Shown here one piece after another: positions 41,870-54,667 of a DNA stretch of 64,000 nucleotides (position 1 is its first letter; each line of letters opens with the position of its first letter). Source of the DNA: Artemisia argyi (Eukaryota; Streptophyta; Magnoliopsida; Asterales; Asteraceae); contig CM060708.1 in the NCBI GenBank assembly GCA_030686995.1, positions 258,572,544 to 258,636,543 on the forward strand, read 5' to 3'. The notes beneath the pieces are model-generated. The model was given only the letters and a program-made list of their open reading frames with translations, searched no databases and was not told the DNA's origin. The position numbers and the translations under genes were made by a program.

Positions 41870-44365
41870 TTATCCCCTAATTGATATCTCTTGGTCCGGA
41901 TAGTCTGGGTGAATTGCAACTTTCAGGTTTGTCACCTTGGTCGCGTGCTGTTCTGGAGCGCTCGCAACTTCATCTGCTACTATGTTGCATTCTCTTGGAG
42001 ATGCGGTAGTGTTGTAGAGGGTGACGATTCCTCCTTCCACTGGGAACTTGAGCATCCCATGTGTTGTGGATGGGACTGTGCGCATAGCTGATATCCCTGG
42101 TCTCCCAATGATGCCATTGTATGACGAGGGATACCTGATCACCACGAAGTTCATCCAAGCTGTTGTAGAATGGTATTCATTACCAATGACCACAAGTATG
42201 AGTAATTGCCCCATGGGCCAAATTTTTTCACCTGTGAATCCAGTCAATGATGTTGTGGCCGGAGTTGACTGGTTTTGTATCTCAGGTTTTAGCCTTCTGA
42301 AGCAGTGTTCATACATGATGTCCGCAGATGCCCCTCCATCGACATACATGCGGTGGATCTCGTGACCTCCCGCTTGTATCTCAATGGTGAGTGGTTCTAT
42401 TACTGCGTTGTCCGCAGTGAGAGTGGGGAAAGAGATATGGTTACCCTTGGAAAATCTTTGGCTAATTTTTTGTTTCGTATTTCGTTGCCATGATTGTATC
42501 ATGTATATTGTACCAGCTTTATTTTTTGGTATCTCCTTTTTGGCCCCATTCCTTTGTCTATCTTTTCCCTCTTTAATGTTTTTAATGAGGTGGTCCATCT
42601 TTCCTTCTCTTACTAATTTATCAATTAGCTGACGCAGTTGAACGCACTCGTTAGTAGTGTGACCCTTCTGTCCATGGTATTCGCAGTATCCTCCTCTGAT
42701 GCGCTTTTCTTCTGGGGTTATCATGGGCGGAGGTTTTGGAAAATTTGCTCCCTCTGTCGCGAATATTTCCTTAGGGGTTTTTGTGAGTGGGACGTACTTG
42801 TCGTTATCCCTTCCACTATTTTGGTTGCGGTAATTCCTGTTGGGGTTGCCACTTTGGTCATTGGATTGTCTCCTTGACTGTTCTTGTGGTTTAAAGGTTG
42901 AGTAACCTTTTTTGCTGTCTGCCGCTGCCGCTTCCCCTTGAATGAAGGATCTGGTGCGCTTTGTTAGCTCATCAAAGCTTTGGGGTACCTTATCATTTAG
43001 CTTCCATATCAGCTCTGGGTTATTGATCCCGTTCATGAACCCTGAGATTTTTAGTACCTCGGGGCATGCCTTGACTTGCATGCATTCATCCTTGAAGCGC
43101 TCCATGTAAGCACTTGTGGATTCCCCTTGGCGCTGTTTTACTCTGGCTAGTTCCACAGGGTTCTTTGCGCACTTCTTTCGTTGTGTGAAATTTAGGCGGA
43201 ATGCTTTCCGCAGCTCTTCAAACCCATTAATGCTTTGTCGTGGAAGCTTGCTAAACCATGTTCGCGCATTCCCCACTAAGGTAGAGTTGAACATATGGCA
43301 CCACACAGGTTGTGGCCAGTTTTCGATAGCAGTCGCTGACTCGAAAATTTTTAGGTGATCATCAGGATCACCCGTGCCATCGTATGTTTTAACATTGGTG
43401 GGCATGCGCCTTTTCTTGTCATCTGAGAAATCACTTATGCGTCGCGTGAACGCATCCACCTTTTGGCGACGCCAAGGAAGGGAGATATCCTCGTCCTCGT
43501 CGTACCGTCGTCGGTTCTTAGATTTCCAATGTCCCGTCTCTCTGTCCTCGTTGTCCGAGGAGCTGCTTGAGGGGGAGTTGTTTCTCCTTTGGCGCTTGCG
43601 CCGTTTTTCCTCGGAGTTCGAATTTAAAGGACTCGTACTTGGGGAATAGTGTTTCCCCAGTCTATCTTGGATTCTTCTGCTTCCTGATCTTGAGGTGCTT
43701 ACGCTTGGTGAGCGTTGTCGTCCAAGTCTATCTTGTATCCTGCGGCTACCAAGCCTAGCATGGACACTGGTGTGCCTCGTATTATCTTCGTAATCCTCCG
43801 AGTATTGAGAGTTAGATGCTGTACCAAGTCTATCGTGGACGTTGGTGCGCCTCTCACTGTTTATGCGCTCATGGTGGCGCGGTGGAGATTTTTCCTGGTT
43901 AAAGTTTAGCCGATTTTGCAGGTTGTGGCTTGACCTTTTCCTTGCCTCCTCTTGCATGAGACTAGTTAAAGTCTCATAATGTTGGGACACGAAATCGTTT
44001 AATGTCGCCTCAGGTGCCTCCTCTTCTACTACGAGGAGGTCCGTCTCCGCATGAGGTTCCCTTTCTCTATTAGGTGCTCCTGGTGGCACAGTGTTGTCCA
44101 CTATGGATGCCACCTGGTGGGGAGTGGTAAAGAGAGTGCGCTGAATGTCCTCAGCGCTTGATACTACGGTAGTTGTTCGGGTTGTCCCCAAGGGCAATTC
44201 TACCGCGGTAAGGATTGGAGTTACACTCGACACGCGATGACTAGGTGCACTGGTTGTTCCGGAAGTCGGCTTAGAAGTCGAATCTTGATGCTTCTTCCTA
44301 TGTGAATCATCACGTGCTTTCTCCGGCTGCGGAGTCCGCTGACCTGAGTTCTTGTTTTTCGACAT
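41870..44365 (-). CDS. Element E gag-protease
   Basis: 831 residues from the ATG at 44365, 25 bp downstream of the PBS. The N-terminus is long, charged and serine/arginine-rich. The retrotransposon gag domain (about residues 320-450) includes MPTNVKTYDGTGDPDDHLKIFESAT, RTWFSKLPRQSI and RQGESTSAYMERFKDEC. A CEYHGQKGHTTNEC motif follows. The aspartic protease site is YVDGGASADIMYEHCF near residue 690, the form common in Tat elements. The frame stops just after SIRG at 41870, and RT follows in the same frame after stops. The frame up to there is open, the best-preserved coding region of this element. Confidence 0.88.
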   Translation of the reverse strand: MSKNKNSGQRTPQPEKARDDSHRKKHQDSTSKPTSGTTSAPSHRVSSVTPILTAVELPLGTTRTTTVVSSAEDIQRTLFTTPHQVASIVDNTVPPGAPNREREPHAETDLLVVEEEAPEATLNDFVSQHYETLTSLMQEEARKRSSHNLQNRLNFNQEKSPPRHHERINSERRTNVHDRLGTASNSQYSEDYEDNTRHTSVHARLGSRRIQDRLGRQRSPSVSTSRSGSRRIQDRLGKHYSPSTSPLNSNSEEKRRKRQRRNNSPSSSSSDNEDRETGHWKSKNRRRYDEDEDISLPWRRQKVDAFTRRISDFSDDKKRRMPTNVKTYDGTGDPDDHLKIFESATAIENWPQPVWCHMFNSTLVGNARTWFSKLPRQSINGFEELRKAFRLNFTQRKKCAKNPVELARVKQRQGESTSAYMERFKDECMQVKACPEVLKISGFMNGINNPELIWKLNDKVPQSFDELTKRTRSFIQGEAAAADSKKGYSTFKPQEQSRRQSNDQSGNPNRNYRNQNSGRDNDKYVPLTKTPKEIFATEGANFPKPPPMITPEEKRIRGGYCEYHGQKGHTTNECVQLRQLIDKLVREGKMDHLIKNIKEGKDRQRNGAKKEIPKNKAGTIYMIQSWQRNTKQKISQRFSKGNHISFPTLTADNAVIEPLTIEIQAGGHEIHRMYVDGGASADIMYEHCFRRLKPEIQNQSTPATTSLTGFTGEKIWPMGQLLILVVIGNEYHSTTAWMNFVVIRYPSSYNGIIGRPGISAMRTVPSTTHGMLKFPVEGGIVTLYNTTASPRECNIVADEVASAPEQHATKVTNLKVAIHPDYPDQEISIRG

Positions 44366-44389
44366 TCTGGTCTTGAGTTCTTAGTGTAG

Positions 44390-44408
44390 GGTCCCACGGA
44401 TGGTGCCA
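44390..44408 (-). other. Primer-binding site of element E
   Basis: Sense strand TGGCACCATCCGTGGGACC, two bases from the 5' LTR. It starts with TGG as tRNA-primed sites do; I do not assign the tRNA species. Confidence 0.65.
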
Positions 44409-44410
44409 CT

Positions 44411-44905
44411 TGTTGATACAAAAGTTGGGCTTACCTTGTTTGGACTCTTTCTCTCGTACCAATTAGAACTTTAGTGCTTGTAAAACCTGCGCACTAAGAA
44501 AGCAAACAAGACCGTTAGGCTTATCGTGGGATTGTCTCCCACGATTAGACTCCGGCGTGAGAGTAAGTAACCGGTTTAGGGTTTAGTTGAAGAGTTAGGG
44601 ATTGTGTAAATCGTACCTTTAATGAGAATATATGATTCTATATATAGGGCGCAGAAACCGTGTAGGTATCTTGCTCCTTACTCTTCGCACTCGTGGTGCT
44701 TATCCGGGGTAAGGATATCTATTCCGTAAATAGAAGATCCTTATCCTTTAATCATGCATTTTGATTGGGCTTTGGGCTTCGTGAACCCAAGCCGTTGGTA
44801 TTAATGGCCCGAGTCACTTGTCATGATAGCCCACTCGTGGTGGGTTTGGGCTTAGTAATGTCTATAATTTGGGCTCGTGGCCCAACTGTAGGCTATACGT
44901 CATCA
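44411..44905 (-). repeat. 5' LTR of element E
   Basis: Counterpart of 26429-26921. Right end CGTCATCA is followed by target TCCCT (44906-44910), then element C sequence resumes. Confidence 0.92.
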
Positions 44906-44910
44906 TCCCT

Positions 44911-45274
44911 ACACCTAACTTTATAACCCTTTAAAAGACATCTTTGATAGTTTATCCTAGGTGCTTACGCCATGTGGTGGAGGTTTGATCCTTTCCCAAG
45001 CCTATGGTAATCTATTTTGCTATGACAGGTAGTGAGAGATGTTTTCCATTTCCATAATGTGATACATACTTTATTACACGCGAGAGATGTGAGTATCTAA
45101 ACACCATTTCTGAGGTGCTAGTATATGACCTCCGTGCTTGTCTTTGGTCTTTAGTGGAACGATTATTTGTTGTAATTACTTTTATATTAGTGTTAAATGA
45201 CCATTAACTTGTATTTTGACTTGAATAAAAGCGCATTTGCTTGAGGACAAACAAATCTCAAGTGTAACGATATA
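44911..45274 (+). mobile_element. Element C internal 3' end
   Basis: Continues C after element E up to its 3' LTR. It matches the equivalent tail in F and H. The LTR-proximal purine tract has decayed to AAGTGTAACGATATA. Confidence 0.85.
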
Positions 45275-45480
45275 TGATGAGGCGAAAAAAGAATCGTTTT
45301 TAGGGGGTCATTTAAGCTGGAATTTGAATTTATTTGATCAAATATTGCCCTAAATCATTCCTTTTGTGATTTTAGGTACTTTGGGAGTGAATTCTGGAAA
45401 AGGAAGCATTTTGAACGTTTTTGGAGCATAAAAGTGAAGAAAACGGCAAAGTCTTAATTTTTCTTGCTGAGAACAGTACC
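45275..45480 (+). repeat. 3' LTR of element C, first part
   Basis: Begins TGATGAGGCG and runs to GTACC (45476-45480), the target of element G. The LTR continues at 55234. Confidence 0.9.
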
Positions 45481-48400
45481 TGTAAAACCCGGAAATTTTA
45501 AACATGTAAAATACCCGAAGAACCCTCTAATTTTAAACTTGTGAAGAGACGTTATATAATCTAAAACGCTTAACTCGATTTAACCTAAGTATTAAAAACA
45601 TTAATATTTGAACATTTCGCAACATGATAAACCTTTGAGACTTATGATAAATAAAAATTTCAAAAAAATATACTTGTATAATAAAACTTGTGCACGCCTA
45701 AAAATACATTCTATGGATTGAACATCTTTTGTTACTAATGAACCTAAACCAAGAACAAAGCTAAGTGCATGATCACTTTAAATTTGGTATGAATCCATCA
45801 AATCCCATAATAACCGGCTATTTCCTTTTATTCTCAAATTCCCCACACGTTTTCTCTCATCCATGATAAACCGAATATACAACTTTTGCAATACAGAAAA
45901 ATAAAAGCAGAAAACAAAACCTAAAGACCCTAAAGAAAATCCCATCCGGCTGCCATCATTGTTCCTCCATTTTCTGTCAAATCAAAAGTGTAACCAGGAA
46001 GTATGTCGATCACGGTTTTCTCTTGGGGTGTACTGTGGTCCGATTTGCAGTGGTGTGGTTCATGAAGTTGGGTGTACGTGATTCGTGGGGTGTGGTCGTT
46101 GTCCTGTTTGGTTGCCCTCTTTGTCTCGAAACTCATCAAGGTATTCCATCTTCCTTGTTTTCCGTCTTTTCGACACCAAATATATGTATATAAACTGTTA
46201 TAAAACATGGCGCATGAGCTGATATAACCATACTATGAGCCTTGTGTTAACCTCGTTAAAACTGAAGATGTGTGACACTTTTGTACACATCATAAAATCT
46301 TGACTATGTGTCTCGTGTGGGTTTCGACTTGAGCTCTGGTTGCCCTTGTAAATCTGTTGTTATACGAGCTTTAGACCTGGTCTTGTAAACCTGGAAACAA
46401 CCTTAGTAATTCATGTATGGTGCGTACATGTTTGTTACGTGATTAATGGTTTGGTAAAGACTTGTGTCTCGCATGGATTTAATACTGTGTCAGTTTGTAG
46501 ATGTGAACTCATGTGTATGAATATATGTGTCTATGATTACAACTTATAACTAGTGTTAAACTTAAGAGAAAGATGATCATGCATGTATATGAGATATGAC
46601 TAAATATGGTCATATGCGTGTTTGTTATGAGATAGAAATGCGTAAGACGTATATATTAATAAAAACATGAGTATATATGACATTAACTACAGGTGCGTTT
46701 GTTCGAGGGTGTGTGTGTCGCGAATGAGTAAATAAGCCGGAAACATGTAAATATTTGTGTGTGTCCTTAAATCTGAGGAGTTAGACGTAAGGTTTGTATC
46801 GATCATTAGTTCATGTGTGGTTGTCTCGTTAGGATTAATGTTTCGAGTGGGTATTATAAGTGATCAAATCTGGATTCGGTGTACCGTGTGTGTGATGGAT
46901 GCGTCGGGTTAAAGAGATTATAAAACGTGCAATCATTGGGTCGTTTTTGGTTTTGTTTTGGATTCGCAAAAAGGGGTCCCGTGTTGTTTGGGTCGAGATT
47001 GAGTTTCCAAATAAACGAGGTCGAACATATTGCTTGGTCACGTTTCATGAATTTCATGAATTGGCTAAAACTAAGAATTGGTCACATGTTTACATAAGTT
47101 ATATTTTAGACCCTAAACTTTGCTATATTAACATTTTAAATCTTAAACTATGATAAGTTGACATAATAAATCCTAAACTACAAAATTGTCTTATTAGCCC
47201 TAAGCTACCATATTGTCATCTTAAAACTTAAAGATTATTATTAATTGTTATATATAACCTTAAAGTATTAAATTATTGATTCTATAAACTTACTAATTTG
47301 GGAAACTTACTATTTTTGGAAAGCTACTATTTTTTTTTAAAGCGGCTACAAATGGAATGTTACTAAAAATGAAAAGCCGACTAAAACGAGTAATCTGATT
47401 TATAATAAGTGATTAATAATAAACCAATCATTAATTCGTGTAGATTCGCTAAAGAAGGAGTAACTCCCGATCTTTATGATGTGTTTGCAATTGCGGTTTA
47501 AGGTACAGATATTCCGTACTCTTTCAGCAAGAGTACAACTTTATTTCTCTCTCGTGACTTCCTCTCTCTCTTTATATTATTGCACCTTGATATTGAACTT
47601 TGATTGACCCATTGATATTTGTCCTTTGACCTACCTCTTGATATTGACCTATGATCTATTGATAATGACCTTTGGGTATTTGAACCTTTGGATATTGGAC
47701 CGTTGATAATAAACCTTGATATTGAACCTTGACAATAAACTTTTGAAACTAAACTTTGATATTGAACCTTGATCACTTGACCTTTCAGTATTTACCCGGG
47801 GTATTACTTGTTGTGGAGTAGCCACAACCATAGCATTGATGCACCAATGTTATGTACTCTAGCGTAGTTAGAGAGATGTACTACGCCGTCCCTGATCTAC
47901 TATTGACTACTGCTTTGATTGTGATTATTATTGGCCTACGGGGGCGTATGGATGCATCCGAGATTTGTATTGTATTGATTGATTGATTGATTGATTGATT
48001 ATTGGAGCTACTACATTGTCTACATTGCTACATATTGTATTGGTGACTGGGTATGCGTGCATTGCAACCCCTCACATATTGGGAGTGGATCACTCCATAT
48101 TGGGCTACTATTGTATTGTATTGTATTGATTGGCCTTGGGTAAAATACTGAAAACTTACATACACTATGCTTTACACTTAACCATGTCATCTTTTGATTA
48201 CCCTCTTGGATACCACATGTAATCATATCTTCATATCCCTTTGATTATTCCTAACTCTATTGTATCGGTTGTTATTTTGTTGATATCTGTTCACTGAGCT
48301 TTTTATGCTCAACCGCGTTTTCTTTTCCATGCGGCAGGTACTTAAGCTAGGAGCGGGGTTTAGCTTTGGGGATGAGAGTGTGTTGACCTACCCTAGAGTT

Positions 48401-48561
48401 CCTTGAACAATGGACTTTGTTTTATTATCGTATCTTCCTTATTTTGGAATTCATTTGTAACCCATGTACTCATTGTATTGTTAAAGTATTTAGCTTGTGT
48501 TTTGCTCTGTTGGACACTATTTATTGTGATATCTTTACCCTTGACGGGTTGAGGTGTTACA
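45481..48561 (+). repeat. 5' LTR of element G (3081 bp)
   Basis: TG...CA ends. Contains (GATT)6 at 47977-48000, a TATTG-rich stretch near 48100, and a run of near-repeats of GATATTGAACCTTGA-type words (47580-47780). The small reading frames in it recur in the other LTR only because the LTRs are copies. By eye a few dozen differences separate the two LTRs. Confidence 0.93.
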
Positions 48562-48566
48562 ATTTA

Positions 48567-48578
48567 TGGTATCAGAGA
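48567..48578 (+). other. Primer-binding site of element G (tRNA-Met type)
   Basis: TGGTATCAGAGA, five bases after the LTR. It matches the standard TGGTATCAGAGC except for the last base. Confidence 0.8.
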
Positions 48579-48793
48579 CAGGCTGACGACTTATAGTACA
48601 TAAACCTGGACTTGTGAGTTTTGGACCATTAGGTTTCCACTGTAGGAACATTAAAGAACACTTGAAAACATGATTTATGATTTCTTCCCTATGTGAACTT
48701 AAGTTTAAACCTGTGAGGATTGGGTAGATATTAGGTTTCCTTCAGCGTATGTTCCCCTTTCATGTTTATTCTTGATTTCCTTATCCTGACCAT

Positions 48794-49207
48794 TTGGTAA
48801 CCATTCATATGGTTAAATCTCGTCGCTCTGGACCACCTGACAAAAACCCGAAGAAAATCGTGACTCATGCCATTAAGGATACCTCAAGACAGATCCAACT
48901 CGTAAGAAGGAGTAAGGGGACTACTGTTGATGCTACGGGCTGCCAGAAGATGGATGACAAGGAGAAAGAGATGTGCGGAACTAAAGCAAATGATAACAAT
49001 GGTATTAACACCAAGTATTACAGAAAGTGCCATAAGTCTGTGGAAGAAGAAGAGAGAGATCGCAAAAGTGGTTTTGCTAGCCGCCGTTTTCCGCAAACCG
49101 AGAATAACAGGAATGGTTGGATTAGTGAAAGGGAGGAAGAGAAAGAAGAGAATGATGTAGACTCCGATTTAGAGTCTACGCCAACTAGCCGTTATAATCC
49201 AAATTGA
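48794..49207 (+). CDS. Small charged reading frame in element G, unrecognised
   Basis: 137 residues, rich in K, R, E and D, with MVKSRRSGPPDKNPKK at the start and an acidic tail (EREEEKEENDVDSDLES). It sits where gag would begin, about 230 bp after the PBS. I do not recognise a domain; it may be the start of an old gag. It is the longest frame in the interior. It could equally be a chance frame. Confidence 0.35.
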   Translation: MVTIHMVKSRRSGPPDKNPKKIVTHAIKDTSRQIQLVRRSKGTTVDATGCQKMDDKEKEMCGTKANDNNGINTKYYRKCHKSVEEEERDRKSGFASRRFPQTENNRNGWISEREEEKEENDVDSDLESTPTSRYNPN

Positions 49208-52118
49208 ACGAAAGGAAATTGTGATCATGAACTAGTTTCTTTTATTCTTCTGTTTAGCATGTATTAGACTTCGAATTTCATTTCCATTTCCCAGATACTC
49301 TGATAATATTGAAGTTTTGAATTAAGTTTCCCTTCTGTGAGTTTTGTTATGTCAATCTTGTTTGTGTTCATCAGCTAATTGTAATGAGAATTGTGATGAT
49401 CTTGGAAGTATTGGTACGATAGTTTTGCACCCTAAATTGATTGACCTGATAGATTCTGTTACTTTCGGATAAATTCTCATCCTTCTATTTGACTCCATTG
49501 ATGATGTTAGCAACTAGTATTCCACGCGCATCACTTTGAAAACAATACAATGCTTGTATTCGCAATGACGCACATTTAGGCCAAGCAGCTGAACAAAATC
49601 CCAACCTCCTTGAATGGTTAACTTATTTGCCTAAAGACTTTTGACAAACCTTACACTTGATCCTAATTCGTGAATTATTCGTCTGGTTTGGCAAATGTAG
49701 TTGTTATACAATTCCGTTTACCTTTGATATGATCTTGACCTACCTTTGAAAATCCGTTTCTGAAGGCTTCATTGAAAGACTGAAGAAACAAATAAAAGAA
49801 CTTCTAAGAAATGAGTTAGTAACCGAGAGTAAGCCCGTGAAGTATATCAGCTTTATTGGTGAAGAAGAGGAGAGATGATGTGGGGTGAATGGGAAGATTC
49901 CTTAAGATGATTTTGAAGCTGTTTTTGTATTCGTAATAATAAGTTAACGATTCCAATTGTATTGGCTATCATGTCAACTATTTCTGTGTATAAGGTGAGA
50001 TTATATTTTCGTGAATATTTGGAAGAATTGTTATAGTATGATATTGTGGTATGTTCTGAAATGGAGTTATGAGTTGAGGTTATTTTTGGAGTCGCCTTCC
50101 GTATTCGTAACGACTACTATGACGGTTAGTGACGCTAATAGTATTAGCTAAAACTCTGACCATTTTGTGAATCTGATAAATAGCCTTTTCTCGTGAGTAC
50201 TTGGACAAACAGTCATTGTATGACGAAATAGTACATTCGAAGACGAGAAAGAACATGGAAACCATTTTGTACCTTGTTAGAAATTTGGCGATCACTTGTG
50301 CATTTTGGGAGATTGATATTTGTTGGAGCAACGGTGTTCTTAGATTAGAATATCTCTTTAAATTCTGTAAGACCTAAAACTATCACCAAGTGATCAAGAC
50401 CGACAATAAATTTGAAAAGCTAGTCTTTTGAATCTTACAGAAGAATTTTGGAAGATACTTACAAATTTGCGTTACCATTGATGAATTTCTTGAACAAAAA
50501 GAAACGACTTAGTTTGATTGAGAATGGAGTTTTGGGAAAAGCTGAAATAGAAATCAACTTCCATATTTTTTAGGAAGAACTAATTTTAGGACATTTCAGG
50601 AAGAGACTCGGTTATACTCTTTTTAAGCATAGAAGATTTTGCATATGCATCAAGACAACTAGAAACGTATGAGAAGATCAACTTCACGGCCTATCCTGGA
50701 ATTGATAACAACAGTGGCTACCATGAAGGGTGAAGACGCTCCTTACAAGGCAGAAGTGTTGGCGATGCAAGGGACAAGAAGCTAGTCAAGGTGGCAAACC
50801 TGGAGCTGATGAAGACATGCAGTCTCACTTCCTTATTCATCTTGGTTGTACTAAGATGAATTAAGAGAGGAAGCAGACTGGATGATGAAGGGATTTAAAG
50901 ATCGTGTCAAGAATTCACATTACTCCATCGCATTCCAAGATGAACTGCAAAAGGCTTGATGAATCAGACTCAAGTTCACAGTTTTGTTTCACTCCCAGAT
51001 TGATAGACAAAAGAAGACAGATTACTTGGACTTGAAGAGATTTGATGTTTTGAATGAGTGGTTTTTGGGACAAGCCATTTTGTTGTTTGGATGAGTGGAT
51101 TCGGTGAAGGATGAAGTTAATGATGATAAATGCTCACTCTCGTTAATTTCTTGAGTTTCGTTATCTGGTAATGTGATCCTTGGATGATTTAGGTTCTCCA
51201 ATATCATCTCTGTTCCGTGTTCATTCTGCGTATGTTTGATAATGGTCTTGTTTTGGAAATTTTGGCGAATCTTGGGAAAATTGATGCTTTTGAGACGACG
51301 TACCTTATTTGCTGATAGGATTAGATTTCCGTTACTCTTGCGAGTAGTCTTGTTTTCCTTTAGTTATCCATTAAGACTTCCACTGTTATGCTAGTGAATG
51401 TTCCTCTTGGTTATGAAGCTTGATTTCGGTTGACCTTTGGGATGATAGAAGTAATAGGTGAACTAAGATTGGCTTGTTTGTTTACGACTCATGATAAAGT
51501 ATGACCATTATGAGGCCATATTTATATGATGCTAGTATTATGACGTCTGGCCAATGTGATAATACTTACACCATATAACGTGCACTTATTGTGGCCATAG
51601 GATATCTTGGGGAGTATCTATAAAATTTAGAATTTGATATCCGTTGAATTTTCTGCTATTTGTGAGACTTTAGGTTCATTCTACCTATGCGGTTACTCTG
51701 CATTCGTTCGTTAGATAATTGGATAAACTAGGAACTCTCGATTTTGAATTCTGTTGACCTAGATACATCTATTACCAATCTCAAGCTCTTGTAGAGATCT
51801 CTAATATTTGATACAGTTAACTTGATTTGAAATTTTGTTCGTATCCCATATGAGCTTTCCAGAAGATACAATCATCATCCTCTACATATGGTGTCATACC
51901 TTTATGATCAGATTCAACCAGATAGGTCACCTCCAGAAAACCAGAAGCCATTCTTGATAGACAGGAGAGAGTTCTTGGAAGAACCATCCACCACGTTAGG
52001 CGACCTGGGAGACCATATGCGAGCCAGCTACCCTCATTTTTCCTTGTAGTCTGGTATGCCTTCGTTTTGTTTCGCTACCTCATTTTTTTTTCATTTTTGC
52101 GGACGAAAATTTTCTTTT
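49208..52118 (+). mobile_element. Element G interior: degenerate, with a gypsy pol-end trace
   Basis: No frame of note. At about 51935-52050 broken frames spell pieces of the C-terminal end of Tekay-type polyproteins: ILDRQERVL in one frame, TWE in another and MRASYPHFSL followed by TAG in a third. This suggests an internally deleted full-length ancestor. Confidence 0.55.
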
Positions 52119-52131
52119 AGAGGGGAAGAGT
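52119..52131 (+). other. Polypurine tract of element G
   Basis: AGAGGGGAAGAGT directly before the second LTR, preceded by GCGGACGAAAATTTTC, the context common before the PPT in chromoviruses. Confidence 0.75.
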
Positions 52132-54623
52132 TGTAAAACCCGAAAATTTTAAACATGTAAAATACCCGAAGTGCCCTCTAATTTTAAACTTGTGAAGAGA
52201 CGTTATATAATCTAAAACGCTTAACTCGATTTAACCTAAGTATTAAAAACATTAAAATTTGAACATTTCGCAACATGATAAACCTTTGAGACTTATGATA
52301 AATAAAAATTTCAAAAAAAAGATACTTGTATAATAAAACTTGTGCACGCCTAAAAATACATTCTATGGATTGAACATCTTTTGTTACTAATGAACCTAAA
52401 CCAAGAACAAAGCTAAGTGCATGATCACTTTAAATTTGGTATGAATCCATCAAATCCCATAATAACCGGCTATTTCCTTTTATTCTCAAATTCCCCACAC
52501 GTTTTCTCTCATCCATGAAAACCCGAATATACAACTTTTGCAATACAGAAAAATAAAAGCAGAAAACAAAACCTAAAGACCCTAAAGAAAATCCCATCCG
52601 GCTGCCATCATTGTTCCTCCATTTTCTGTCAAATCAAAAGTGTAACCAGGAAGTATGTCGATCATGGTTTTCTCTTGGGGTGTACTGTGGTCCGATTTGC
52701 TGTGGTGTGGTTCATGAAGTTGGGTGTGCTTGATTCGTGGGGTGTGGTCGTTGTCCTGTTTGGTTGCCCTCTTTGTCTCGAAACTCATCAAGGTATTCCA
52801 TCTTCCTTGTTTTCCGTCTTTTCGACACCAAATATATGTATATAAACTGTTATAAAACATGGCGCATGAGCTGATATAACCATACTATGAGCCTTGTGTT
52901 AACCTCGTTAAAACTGAAGATGTGTGACACTTTTGTACACATCATAAAATCTTGACTATGTGTCTCGTGTGGGTTTCGACTTGAGCTCTGGTTGCCCTTG
53001 TAAATCTGTTGTTATACGAGCTTTAGACCTGGTCTTGTAAACCTGGAAACAACCTTAGTAATTCATGTATGGTGCGTACATGTTTGTTACGTGATTAATG
53101 GTTTGGTAAAGACTTGTGTCTCGCATGGATTTAATACTGTGTCAGTTTGTAGATGTGAACTCATGTGTATGAATATATGTGTCTATGATTACAACTCATA
53201 ACTAGTGTTAAACTTAAGAGAAAGATGATCATGCATGTATATGAGATATGACTAAATATGGTCATATGCATGTTTGTTATGAGATAGAAATGCGTAAGAC
53301 GTATATATTAATAAAAACATGAGTATATATGACATTAACTACAGGTGCGTTTGTTCGAGGGTGTGTGTGTCGCGAATGAGTAAATAAGCCGGAAACATGT
53401 AAATATTTGTGTGCGTCCTTAAATCTGAGGAGTTAGACGTAAGGTTTGTATCGATCATTAGTTCATGTGTGGTTGTCTCGTTAGGATTAATGTTTCGAGT
53501 GGGTATTATAAGTGATCGAATCTGGATTCGGTGTACCGTGTGTGTGATGGATGCGTCGGGTTAAAGAGATTATAAAACGTGCAATCATTGGGTCGTTTTT
53601 GGTTTTGTTTTGGATTCGCAAAAAGGGGTCCCGTGTTGTTTGGGTCGAGATTGAGTTTCCAAATAAACGAGGTCGAACATATTGCTTGGTCACGTTTCAT
53701 GAATTTCATGAATTGGCTAAAACTAAGAATTGGTCACATGTTTACATAAGTTATATTTTAGACCCTAAACTTTGCTATATTAACATTTTAAATCTTAAAC
53801 TATGATAAGTTGACATAATAAATCCTAAACTACAAAATTGTCTTATTAACCCTAAGCTACCATATTGTCATCTTAAAACTTAAAGATTATTATTAATTGT
53901 TATATATAACCTTAAGGTATTAAATTATTGATTCTATAAACTTACTAAATTGGGAAACTTACTATTTTTGGAAAGCTACTATTTTTTTTAAAGCGGCTAC
54001 AAATGGAATGTTACTAAAAATGAAAAGCCGACTAAAATGAGTAATCTGATTTATAATAAGTGATTAATAATAAACCAATCATTAATTCGTGTAGATTCGC
54101 TAAAGAAGGAGTAACTCCCGATCTTTATGATGTGTTTGCAATTGTGGTTTAAGGTACAGATATTCCGTACTCTTTCAGCAAGAGTACAACTTTATTTCTC
54201 TCTCATGACTTCCTCTCTCTCTTTATATTATTGCACCTTGATATTGAACTTTGATTGACCCATTGATATTGGTCCTTTGACCTACCTCTTGATATTGACC
54301 TATGATCTATTGATAATGACCTTTGGGTATTTGAACCTTTGGATATTGGACCTTTGATAATAAACCTTGATATTGAACCTTGACAATAAACTTTTGAAAC
54401 TAAACTTTGATATTGAACCTTGACCACTTGACCTTTCAGTATTTACCCGGGGTATTACTTGTTGTGGAGTAGCCACAACCATAGCATTGATGCACCAATG
54501 TTATGTACTCTAGCGTAGTTGGAGAGATGTACTACGTCGTCCCCGATCTACTATTGACTACTGCTTTGATTGTGATTATTATTGGCCTACGGGGGCGTAT
54601 GGATGCATCCTAGATTTGTATTG

Positions 54624-54667
<44 letters not shown>

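Larger units (their letters stand above)
26429..44905 (-). mobile_element. Element E: Ty3/gypsy (Tat-like) retrotransposon inserted in C
   Basis: LTRs of 493 bp (26429-26921) and 495 bp (44411-44905) are about 98% identical by eye. The TSD is TCCCT (26424-26428 and 44906-44910), and the flanks are continuous element C sequence. On the minus strand the order is PBS, gag-protease, RT-RNase H, integrase, then a 3' region with an antisense gene, then PPT and 3' LTR. An antisense extra gene before the 3' LTR is a hallmark of Tat/Retand-type elements. Own length is about 10.5 kb; element F (29453-37419) lies inside. The pol frame holds several stops. Confidence 0.93.

Noticed and set aside
45930..46208. 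Repeated small ORFs (also at 52582-52860, 46899/53551 and others)
   Set aside because: They occur twice only because the two LTRs of element G are copies; no start context or domain.
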